From Diphasiastrum complanatum (taxonomy: Eukaryota > Streptophyta > Lycopodiopsida > Lycopodiales > Lycopodiaceae), in contig CM055092.1 in the NCBI GenBank assembly GCA_029204225.1, positions 59,109,296-59,173,295 on the forward strand: DNA of 64,000 nt, read 5' to 3'. Made by a program: the position numbers and the translations under genes. Under the pieces are notes generated by a model. That model was not told where the DNA came from, did no database searches, and saw only the letters and a program-made list of their open reading frames with translations. Below, piece after piece: positions 55,021 to 64,000 of this stretch (position 1 is its first letter; each line of letters begins with the position of its first letter).

Positions 55021-56600
55021 TAGGAAGCAACTGTATTTGATGGTGTGATAGCAAGAGGAGAAGAGCTCATCGGGTAACCTAGACCAAGTTGTCGATGAAA
55101 TAATCACTACCTCAATATATATAGAGTAGGATCCTATGCATGAACACATGCAATCCCCATGCAGGTCAACTATAAATAGGTCACAGCTCTTCATGCATAC
55201 CTCCTGCCTATATCAGTCACACGTACATGCACTACTCCATATGTCTCAATTAGAGTGTCTGGGTCCTCTCAAGGTTATTAGTCACCATCAGGCCTCGACG
55301 TGAAATTAAATCTAGGCGTGACCAATAATCTCGAACACTGGAGGGTCGGTCTACCATATTAGGACTATTCCAGGTCCTTAACCAAATATGACCATAAAAT
55401 TCTTCCTCCCTTAAACAGGATCTATCCTCAGAATGGGAAAAAGAAAACATGAACTATTCCTTAGGCTTTCAAATTTTACCCATGAAACATTATTCTTAGT
55501 TTGATCTTTTCATCTGAATAAGTACTCAGAGATGCAACAATATTTAAATTGCTTGCCTCTACTCATAAATACTAATTCAAATTCCAAAAGATACACTAAA
55601 CTAAAAATCCTCCAAATGGGTTGATCTACTCCAAAACAAAAGTTCATCACCTTCATGTAATCCTAATCACATGAACCACTGAATGAATTAACTTCTTTAT
55701 TTCAAAGATCAAATCCAAAAGCTAAAGAAATTCCATTTCAACTTCTTGTAGAAAATAATGCTTCTTGGTACAAATATTCTTAGAATATCACAATTCAGTC
55801 ATCTAAAATCTCTAGGAGATCCATCAAGTCTCAGACAATCATAACTCAAACCAGAGTACTGCAGTTACTCTAATGAGTTAACAGCCCCATTTCTAGCATC
55901 GTAAGCAAGAAATCAACATCTATCTGTATCTTAATAGATTCATCTGTCTCCTACAAAACTGGAGATTTAGACTGAACTTTGTACACAAGCACTTATAAAC
56001 TACAATCTGTAAGGTAAGCAAATTCCTCATAAGTAAGCAATTACTTAATAAAAATGCATGTGAGATCCACAAAATCTCAAGTATGTGCTCTAGAGTAAAG
56101 AAATTTAGAGTTCAACCAACAGATCTAAATCTTTGACTCACCCAATTGATCAAGAATTACTCATTATCTTAAGAATCTTCACATTTCCTTATAATCTTCA
56201 AATGATTCTTAAGTATCAGTTTATGATCCGTCAATCATAAACATTTAGAATCATATGATTCGTCAATCATAATTCTTAGGATTCCAAAACCATACTTAAT
56301 CATTGAAAGATACTAGAGTATATGTACAACATACAACTTCAGGAAATATAAGAATCGTTTTGAAATCTTTTCCACAAGGAAAAATACTGGATTTCAAGAA
56401 TATTCTTCCAATCCGATTTTTTACCAGATTATGAGTTCCAAATTCAGCAATCAACAAGATAATTAAAGACTTTTATAAAATTCATCTTTAACAATATAAA
56501 CTTTATACAATCTCCTAGAACAACGTCTAGAGATTACAAAGTTTTGCTGAATTTCCAAAATTCAGTTTACCATTCTTGGCACCATTAGGATCTGGTATCC
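55021..56600. other. AT-rich spacer, possible LTR remnant at its left
   Basis: 55021-55410 contains a plus-strand TATA-like ACTATAAATAGG at about 55168-55179 and a minus-strand purine tract AAGGGAGGAAGAA at about 55400-55412, so it may be a degraded LTR of uncertain orientation. The remainder has no recognisable genes or repeats. Confidence 0.3.
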
Positions 56601-56608
56601 AATTGAGC

Positions 56609-57015
56609 TCACAGGAATACAATCACTAATGTGTTAAGTCTATTTCTCAACTGAGAAATACTCATCCAAGAATTCAGTATCCTATGCACACAATTTTTCA
56701 AGATGAATCCAAATGACTCACAAATTATGTGTCTTACAAGTAATACACACACAACAAACAGTTTCTGGTGGCATCTCTTGTTTGCATGGTTGCTATGGAG
56801 GAGTTGCAGGTCGATTGGCATCCAAGGCTTCATAAATTCCATACCCATGCCAGACGGCCTCGACGTTGATTGCTCTTGATAAATTTTCTCAAGTGCTTGG
56901 GGAACTTTCTTATTAGGCTGAACCTCTGGACTCACACATTGGTCACTGCAGAACTCGTATGAAAAAGCTAACAAGAAATCTGAGAATGCATTATCAAGCC
57001 TGTAGATTCTTTTAG
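56609..57015 (-). pseudogene. unassigned coding-like stretch
   Basis: The minus frame reads RIYRLDNAFSDFLLAFSYEF, VQPNKKVPQALEKIYQEQS and GMGMEFMKPWMPIDLQLLHS. It looks protein-like but I do not recognise it. No flanking splice structure or homologue is evident, so it may be an exon, a broken element or chance. Confidence 0.2.
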
Positions 57016-57078
57016 CTTGGCCTGTGTTACATTATTGTCAAGATCCTCAATACCACCACCTTTTTCTCATTTGCACAG

Positions 57079-57176
57079 TGTTGTTTCCAAGATTGACATG
57101 TTGCATACAAAAGATGAGCAAAAGATGCAAATCTCCAAAAAGGCCCAAGATACAGAACAAGTGCTACTTAACAAAG
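57079..57176 (+). other. exon-like segment
   Basis: Bounded by TTGCACAG on the left and GTGAGT on the right, it reads VSKIDMLHTKDEQKMQISKK then AQDTEQVLLNK. It is charged and could be helical. No companion exon was identified. Confidence 0.2.
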
Positions 57177-57241
57177 TGAGTTTTTGTTCCTATCAAGTTT
57201 CAAATTCAATTGCTCTGGTTTGTTCAATGTATATCTATTAG

Positions 57242-58652
57242 CAATTTGAACATTGAGTTCAGTTGCTTGTAATTTGGATGTGTGTGTAGCTCTAAAGGTT
57301 TTAAGAATTGTTCACCCAACCAGCATATATTCCCAAGGAAACGTAAGTTTTAGGAGGACATGTAGAATGGGTAACGGCAGTTGGTGAATGCTTGAGATGA
57401 ACTTTGTGCTAGTGAAAGCAGAAGGGTGGAAAACTTCTCTTTTATGAAGGGTAAGAATTATCTAAAAGCAAAACCATCAAGATGGCATGCTTACACCGAA
57501 GATTAGTTTTATCACTTGGTTGTGTTATGAACCAATGTAGATTGAAGTGCAAACATTGAATTTTTTAGTTGATTTGCTTGGGATCAATGCATGTGTAGGT
57601 AGCAAATCATTTATCTTTTTACACAAACCAAACTAGTGGATTAATAAGTTCATGCTCCTATCAGTCATGTTATAGAGGCATCAGCGATGTTTTAACAATT
57701 GTCTACAAGGAAGGTGGTCTATGAGGCTTGTATCACATAGTGTTACATTTCTTTGTTTTCCTTCTTGTAGTATACTAGTCTGTTTATTTTCAAGCGTGTT
57801 GAGTCGTTTGTCTATACTATTAACCCTTTCTCAACAGATTGTTGTCTTTCAATTGGATGTCATTTTGATGAGCCTATTGATTTGACCAACAACTTATGTA
57901 ACTCCAAAAATTGCTTGCTACTTTTGAGCCCAAAGCTCTGCATACTTTTCAGCTTGTTATGCTATATATTGACCATCGCTATTAACTGCTCTTTTCATTC
58001 AATCTCCCAAAAATGTTGATAGTTGCAAAAAGATTGACTACAAGCCTCAATTGCTAATATGTTGCTCACATAACTAGTTGAAATATTTAGTTGATGCTCA
58101 AGGCACTTGTTGCGGGTTGTGGAATTGGTGGGACAGACTCAGTCACCCATCTTCGTGTGGTTAGGTGACAAATGCAAGTATTGTAGTTCCTTCTCTCAAA
58201 TATAGGTGTGTCAAATTTGAGTCGTCCTAAAACTGCTAGCTACTACTGCTTGCTTCTTTACTATTGAAATATGTTCAACATTTCTAAGAAATTGCAATAC
58301 AGTTTAGATATATTGTCTCTTGTGAGATTGCAGTCAGTGTCTTGGTGGCTACTTCATTGTTCTTGTTCGCCTTTTTATGCATTGGGCTTTGTGCTAACAG
58401 AAGTGTAGTATATTTACGTTCAAAGATCATATGCAAAAAATATGGCTTTTCTGGACTTGGTTAAGTTGAATTTCAGTTTAGAGGAGCAAGAGATGGGATT
58501 ATGTATGTCATACAAACATGGGGATGGAGACAGATGTTTCCAAGAATCAGCATCAAATACTTGAAAGTATATATTAGATCACATAGAAGTGATTATGTTG
58601 GACCCTTTCTGTGCCCCCCTAATCAGATGGATCTAGATGGCAAAGAGGGGCT
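57242..58652. other. AT-rich spacer
   Basis: No supportable gene, RNA or repeat. Confidence 0.4.
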
Positions 58653-58970
58653 TTATGGATCTATTTCGGGTGAGTAGTCGGTCATAGTATCGGGTTTCGA
58701 TCCAATAGGAGAGTTTAAACATGCTATTAGCTTATACTCTGGTGCATACTGTACTTGTGCTTGTTGTGAAGGTGAAGGGAGAAACGTGGGTGAAACGAAG
58801 AGAGGGAGATCTTGCATGCGATCTAATATATAGCTCCAATTGGAAGCGTCGATCCTAAAGAAAATTAATAATGGCATAGAGGTTAGCAACAAAACAGAAT
58901 GGAGGACTCCCAAAAACATCACAGAAGTAGCCAAAGTCCTTAACTTGGATGAATCCCGTAAGGACGACAA
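58653..58970 (-). CDS. hypothetical 105-residue protein with one hydrophobic segment
   Basis: ATG at 58968-58970 to a stop at about 58653. The N-terminus is short and basic (MSSLRDSSKLR), followed by a hydrophobic stretch of about 26 residues (TLATSVMFLGVLHSVLLLTS and on), then a soluble tail with Pro and Gln. It could be a small type II membrane protein or the first exon of a longer one. No family recognised and no codon-level support beyond length. Confidence 0.25.
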   Translation of the reverse strand: MSSLRDSSKLRTLATSVMFLGVLHSVLLLTSMPLLIFFRIDASNWSYILDRMQDLPLFVSPTFLPSPSQQAQVQYAPEYKLIACLNSPIGSKPDTMTDYSPEIDP

Positions 58971-59439
58971 AAACGAAAAATATTTTTATTAGCCTCCGAA
59001 GCAAGTTGATAAATGCGAAGAATTTCTGAATTCGAGAGGGGGGGAGCCGTGAATGGCAAAGAAAAGTAATAAAAAGCTAATATAATCAAGTATTGGAAAA
59101 TAATGTTGGAATTTAATCTAACTCCTAATCATCCCAATAGCCCTCCTTCGTTCTCTAATTTTACTCTCTCAAATGTGACCTGCAGAGAAATGGAACTGTC
59201 GCTACAATCTGGTTTTTTACTCACATTTTTGCACAGCCGAAAAAATCCGAAAACCCTACATTGTGTTTTAACACTAAGTTTTCTGACAGGCGACACTGCA
59301 AATTTATACGAGTTTCTACACAGGCGAAAAACCCAACACTGCAGTTTTACATGCAATTTTTATCAAGCAAAAAAGGCGAAAAACCCGACACTATATTTTT
59401 ACACAGGTTTTCAGGTAGGCAAACAAATACGACACTTGC

Positions 59440-59539
59440 TCTACAAAAAGCCGAAGGTGTCCTACAGGTAAAGACAGTGTCCTACAAATCCCGAAGGTGT
59501 CTTCCAAACGTTGAAGGTGTCTTGCAAATCCCGAAGGCT
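59440..59539 (+). repeat. 20-bp tandem repeat, five units
   Basis: Five consecutive 20-bp units (59440, 59460, 59480, 59500, 59520) of the type TCTTGCAAATCCCGAAGGTG, with a few substitutions each. Confidence 0.85.
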
Positions 59540-59836
59540 GCCCTCAAGTAAAGGCAAAGGCCAAAAGGCCGAGGAGTGTCGCATTTCTAGTCTACCAAAA
59601 ATACACAGATTGTCGCTATCAGACCAGAAAGCCTTCACGCTCCTCCAACGAACTGATCAATTTTACAACTGTTATCAATCTTGTAATTGTAAAGTTAAGA
59701 TAGTACAAGATTCTTCAACTGATATGTATATATACATGTAATTGAACAAGGGCAGATAGATGAGAGGATTATGATACGTAAGGTCAGATAGTGGAGAATG
59801 CCTTTTATCAGTAGCTGACTCCTCATCGTTGGTGAT

Positions 59837-59999
<163 letters not shown>

Positions 60000-60180
60000 A
60001 TTTTAGAACCTTAGCAATTGTCTTGAATATGCTAGTAGGATCACGCGCTTATCAGCGCAATTGTATTGTGGTCTGATTGTTGTTTTTACAACCTTTCATT
60101 ATATAGATTCGCTATTGTTCTACTTCATTGCATTTCTTGTTGAATGATAACTCTCACTCCCTTTTACACAAACTCCATTA

Positions 60181-60302
60181 TCAGAGAATTGCATGGCTGT
60201 CTACGACGCCTAAATTGATTTTACATTCTCTTAATATCAGGTTATCATTATTAGAGGATTGCATGGTTGTCTCATATGCCTAATTGTTTATGCAATCTCT
60301 CT
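60181..60302 (+). repeat. direct repeat of about 52 bp, spaced about 70 bp
   Basis: 60181-60233 and 60251-60302 share AGAGAATTGCATGGCTGTCT or AGAGGATTGCATGGTTGTCT, then GCCTAAATTG or GCCTAATTG. A third partial copy (GGCAGTCTATGACTCC) follows. Confidence 0.75.
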
Positions 60303-60422
60303 TTCACGGCAGTCTATGACTCCTACACTGATAATCTGATTTCACACACAAATAACTGCTCGTAACTCCATTCTCCAAGTAATCCACAATTCTGCTAGTT
60401 ATAACAATTTGTTTTTCTTCCA

Positions 60423-60505
60423 ATAGAAGTGGTATTAGTGCCGATATCCATTTCCGCCCATAGAGTGAGATCAGTGCCTGCTTCCATAGGAGTGGTAGCA
60501 GAGCC
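60423..60505 (+). promoter_or_regulatory. three tandem primer-binding-site-like sequences of copia G
   Basis: ATAGAAGTGGTATTAGTGCC (60423-60442), ATAGAGTGAGATCAGTGCC (60460-60478) and ATAGGAGTGGTAGCAGAGCC (60486-60505) each resemble AGTGGTATCAGAGCC, the initiator-Met PBS context. The third is closest (one mismatch in TGGTATCAGAGCC). Confidence 0.6.
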
Positions 60506-60589
60506 AAGGTTCATTGGATTACTAGAGTCTAGGACTTATTCTAACCCTATAGAACTGTTCTTTCTGTTTGTGTTTCATCTCTGCTACAT

Positions 60590-61530
60590 GATCGTTATAG
60601 AAGATTCAACTTCAGAGATCCGCTTGATCAACAAATTCAATGGAGATGACTTCCACATGTGGAAGTTCAAGATGAGAATGATCCTGATCAAAAAAGAGCT
60701 ATGGGGGTACGTAAATGGTTCAATACCCAAGCTGATAGAACCTCAATTGCTTCCATCATGGGAAGCAAAGGATGGCAAAGCACTTGCCATTGTATCTCTG
60801 ATTCTGAAAGACACTCAGATTGCTCACGTGTCAAATAGCACCACCTCCTAATAAGCATGGGATATCCTTACAAGCATCTACGAGACCTCAGATGTGTCCA
60901 CTCGTCTCTTCTTGAGGAAGAAGATGCTGACACTCAGAATGAGTTAAGGCACCTCAGTAAGCGACCATCTGAACGAGTTCAAACAGTTGCTAAACCAACT
61001 GACTACAATAGGATCACCTATATCAGAAAAAGACTCTACCATGTCTCTTCTTGCCAATCTTCCATCCTCCTATGACAATTTAGTGTTGCTTCTTAGCAAC
61101 ACTCCTGCGCTGTCTCTACAAAAATTGACAACAAGTTCGTTGTAGGAGGAAGTAAGGAGGAAAGGCTTGTCCACGTCAATGAGTACCAAATCCATGGCAC
61201 TCTACTCAACCAAGCAGCAGTAGAATAAAGGCTTCAAGGACAAGAAGACAAAGGCAGAATAGCCAGCAGCTTTGCAACCACAACAACAACAACACAGCCA
61301 ATCATCATCCAAGACCAAGCTATTTTGCAGGTACTGCACAAGAACCAACCATGATATCAAGGATTGTCGCGTCCTCAAGCATAATGAAGCCATGAATAAG
61401 ATGCAGCAGCAGCAACAAGGCAACTCTGACACAGTCAGAGATTTGCAAGAAGATAAGAGAGCACTGATGGTACAAGATCAACCCAACAAGATGCCCATCA
61501 ATGGTATCTCGATTCGAGTGCCTCTCAGCA
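60590..61530 (+). pseudogene. copia G gag
   Basis: Reads IRLINKFNGDDFHMWKFKMR, MILIKKELWGYVNGSIPKL, WEAKDGKALAIVSLILKDTQ to stops at about 60849. Other frames continue AWDILTSIYETSDVSTRLFL, LNEFKQLLNQLTTIGSPI and LLANLPSSYDNLVLLLSNTP, ending in a Gln-rich stretch and LFCRYCTRTNHDIKDC (zinc knuckle, 61320-61370). Related to gag of element E. Confidence 0.88.
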
Positions 61531-61680
61531 CATGATGCCATGCAAGGACCTCTTCTCTACACTCACAGCTACAAGTCACGATGTTGCACTTTCTGTGAAT
61601 TGGTCAGATGCTAATTTATGGCATCAGAGATTAGGACATCTAAACATGCGTTCAATCTTGTATATGCATCATAACAAATG
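61498..61680 (+). pseudogene. copia G protease remnant fused to GAG-pre
   Basis: WYLDSSASQHMMPCKDLF shows the protease active site with Gly of DSG replaced by Ser. After about 25 residues the sequence passes directly to LWHQRLGHLNMRSIL (GAG-pre), so most of the protease is deleted between about 61580 and 61595. Confidence 0.82.
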
Positions 61681-62562
61681 GTCAAGGACATGAATATAAA
61701 TGTTGTTACTACATCTAATCTATCTATCTGTGAAAGTTGCTTACTAGGCAAACAACCTAGAACCAGATTTCCAAGAGGACAGGCTAGAAGAGCCAAGTCC
61801 ATTCTGTCACTGATACACAGTGACTTATGTGGTCCTATGAGCATACCTTCCTTGGGTAAGGCTCTATACTTTATTACATTTATTGATGACTACTCCCATT
61901 TTACCAGTGTAATGTTCATTAAGAACAAGTTAGAAGCATTCAATTGCTTCAAAGAATTCAAGCAATATGTTGAGAATCAAACTGGTCAGAAAATCAAGGC
62001 CCTATGGTTTGATTCAGGGGGAGAGTACCTATCAAATGAGATGAAGGACTATTTGTCGTCATGTGGCATGCACCATCAGTTTACTACAAGCTACACTCCT
62101 CAACAAAACAGAGTAGTTGAGCAGAAGAACCACACATTGTTGGAAGTTGCACGATCCATGACAGCCAATGCCCATTTACCTCAAACATTCTGGACAGAAG
62201 CAATCTCTACGGCCTACTATCTACAGAACTACTCTAGCACTAAAGCAGTTGATTCCAAGACACCGTTTGAAGCCTACTACGGATACAAACCAAACTTGAA
62301 ACATCTATGTGTTTTCGGATGTCTCTGCTATGCACAAGTGCCATCTGATCTGAGAAAGAAGCTGGACCTAGTAAGCTGTAAGAACATCTTCATCGGCTAC
62401 TCAACGTTGCATAAAGCATATCGCATCTATGATGTTGATTCAGGTCAGATCTTAGTTAGCCGTGATGTTGTCTTTCTTGAAGACAAGTATCACGATTTCA
62501 AGAAGAAGCAGCCGATGCAAGAGTATGCCACGGCAGCTCCACCATCCATCATTAGGCAATGA
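61678..62562 (+). pseudogene. copia G integrase (largely open)
   Basis: A 294-residue frame: CESCLLGKQPRTRFPRGQ, LSLIHSDLCGPMSIPSLGKA (Asp), FITFIDDYSHFTSVMFIKNK, IKALWFDSGGEYLSNEMKDY (Asp), TPQQNRVVEQKNHTLLEVAR (Glu), FWTEAISTAYYLQN, LCVFGCLCYAQVPSDLRKKL and FIGYSTLHKAYRIYDVDSGQ. All three catalytic acidic residues are present, the only integrase in the window where this holds in one frame. It ends at a TGA at 62560-62562. Confidence 0.93.
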
Positions 62563-63505
62563 CCTACGACTGTTCAGACAAAGGAGTTTGTCCCAACAGC
62601 TCCGCTTACCATCGATGGGCCCAGACCCATGATTGTTCAGCCACAAGATGTTACGATCTCAGTCATTCACCAAGGAGAATCATCCACTCAAGCACCTATA
62701 GCTCAAAGGTCTGCAAGACAACGACAACAATCTAATTGTTTTGTCCCTCAGGCGTTCATCAGTCACGATGAACCTGCCACAGTTGCAAAAGCTCTGTCAA
62801 TGTCCAATGCAGACAATTGGAAGGCTGCCATGGATGCTGAGTATCAGTCTCTAATGAAGAACAAGACCTGGAGTCTTGTCAATCCTCCTACTGGTGTAGA
62901 ACCAATTGACTTCAAGTGGATCTTTAAGCTGAAGCTTAAGCCAGATGCATCCATATCCAAATGGAAAGCTAGACTGGTGGTTAAAGACTTTGAACAAGTA
63001 TATGGGATAGACTACACTGAGACCTTTAGTCTAGCGGTAAAGCATCAGTCTATTCGTACCTTACTGGCTATAGTTGCTGCAGAAGATTTGGACATTGACC
63101 AGATGGACGTCCAGACGACATTCCTACACGGATTTATGCAAGAAGATATATTCATCTATCAACCAGAAGGTTACGTCCTTCAAGGCAAGGAGCACCTGGT
63201 ATGTAGATTGCATAAGGCTTTATATGGTCTTAAGCAAGCTCCCAGGGCCTGGTATGATAGAATTAATCGCTTCTTATTGCAGCACAATTTTACTTCTTGC
63301 TCTGCAAGCGTAAAGGGTCAAGCTATGTCATAATAGCATTATGCGTTGATGATTCTTTAATTATCAGCAATTCAAATCAGTTATTACAAGAAACCAAATC
63401 TCTGCTTTCATCAGAGTTTGAGATGACTGATTTAGGCCCAGTCCATTACCTTCTTGGTATGGAAATCAACAGAGATCGCGCAGGTAGAAGGATAACTATA
63501 AGTTA
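62563..63505 (+). pseudogene. copia G reverse transcriptase
   Basis: DNWKAAMDAEYQSLMKNKTW, DFKWIFKLKLKPDASISKWK, YTETFSLAVKHQSIRTLLA, QMDVQTTFLHGFMQEDIFIY and [19 protein letters not shown] in one frame to about 63290. A frameshift then leads to YVIIALCVDDSLIISNSNQ, where the catalytic YVDD reads CVDD, and DLGPVHYLLGMEINRDRAGR to a stop at 63504-63506. The Tyr-to-Cys change alters the active-site motif. Confidence 0.92.
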
Positions 63506-63506
63506 A

Positions 63507-64000
63507 GAATCCTACTTGACTAATGCACTTTGCAGATATGGCATAGAGGACTGCAAGCCCATAGACACACCTATGGATCCAGGAGCTAAGCTGTCCAAAG
63601 ACATGTGCCAAAAAACTCAAGCAGATCAACAATAAATGTGCAGGTATCCTTATCAGTATGTCATAGAATCCATTATGCATTCTATGATCTACACATGACC
63701 TGATCTAGCATATGCAGTAAGCACATTGTCTTAGTACATGTCCAATCCAGGCCTACAGCACTGGAAAGCTCTGCAAAGAATACTGAGGTACATTCAAGCT
63801 ACAAAGCACTATGCTTTGAGCTATAATGGCAAAACAGAAGCTGCACTCACATTGACCACTGGATACCAGAAAATCCACATCAGGCTACATTTGTTTCCTT
63901 GCAGGAGGACCCATCTCATGGAACAGCAGAAAGCAGAACTGCATTTCTCTGTCCTCCACAGAATCTGAATGTGTTGCAGCTATATCAGCAGTGAAGGAGA
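63507..64000 (+). pseudogene. copia G RNase H (start), runs off the window
   Basis: Fragments such as DCKPIDTPMDPGAKLSKDM, SNPGLQHWKALQRILRYI and, near the edge, SSTESECVAAISAVKE-like sequence show the copia connection and RNase H domains. Stops at several positions (for example 63631 and 63732). The 3' LTR lies beyond 64000. Confidence 0.8.

Noticed and set aside
61202-61432. Cys-rich minus-strand ORF
   Set aside because: Antisense shadow of the Gln-rich and zinc-knuckle part of copia G gag.

Overview
The window looks like an intergenic stretch of a large, repeat-rich land-plant nuclear genome. Evidence: two intron-containing host genes with plant GT-AG structure, many Ty1/copia and Ty3/gypsy LTR retrotransposon remains primed by initiator-Met tRNA, long (GA)n, (TA)n and (CA)n tracts, and AT-rich spacers. 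The species cannot be named. A degenerate non-LTR element with a CxCG...H...C tail and a possible restriction-like endonuclease, together with old copia and gypsy debris, would suit a fern or gymnosperm, but this is only an impression.

Host genes. (1) 16647-18504 (+) encodes a secreted, probably GPI-anchored glucan endo-1,3-beta-glucosidase (GH17 plus X8/CBM43), two exons, apparently intact. (2) 24328-29008 (+) reassembles into a six-exon MAD2 spindle-checkpoint gene of 205 residues with all junctions in frame. Its 3.2-kb first intron holds a decayed hAT transposase on the opposite strand.

Layout. 1-2071: 3' half of a copia element (+) with its 3' LTR. 2072-9840: a decayed Ty3/gypsy element (-) with 25-bp GTCGAGAT minisatellites in non-coding parts and an unidentified broken ORF downstream of pol. 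9841-13441: copia (-) with 3' LTR and a gag-to-GAG-pre deletion. 14700-15850: possible gypsy tail and GC-rich LTR. 16.6-18.5 kb: GH17 gene. 18.5-21.1 kb: microsatellites and hairpins. 21.1-22.9 kb: 5' end of a copia family here called B (-). 23.1-24.15 kb: non-LTR element tail. 24.3-29.0 kb: MAD2. 29-32.6 kb: AT-rich spacer. 32.6-42.6 kb: a pile-up of copia fragments, a tRNA-derived SINE-like unit, an almost full family-B element and a small deletion derivative of the same family. 43.3-47.0 kb: minisatellite, gypsy gag, a 383-bp MITE with an 8-bp target duplication, and LTR/leader. 47.3-52.6 kb: two 5' copia elements end to end (+), the second interrupted by a chromovirus (52.6-55.0 kb, -). 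55-59.1 kb: spacer with unassigned coding-like pieces. 59.1-64.0 kb: copia (+) with a long repeat-rich LTR or leader, running off the window.

No retroelement here is intact: each has nonsense codons, frameshifts, catalytic substitutions or internal deletions. Many nonsense changes fit C-to-T or G-to-A decay of methylated DNA. Nothing resembles a prokaryotic defence system, operon or CRISPR array. The observations most worth following are the SINE-like unit carrying a PBS-like motif, the MITE, three PBS-like sites in tandem at 60.4 kb, the unidentified ORF at 2.1-2.9 kb, and the recurring CACGTG palindromes in LTRs and spacers.
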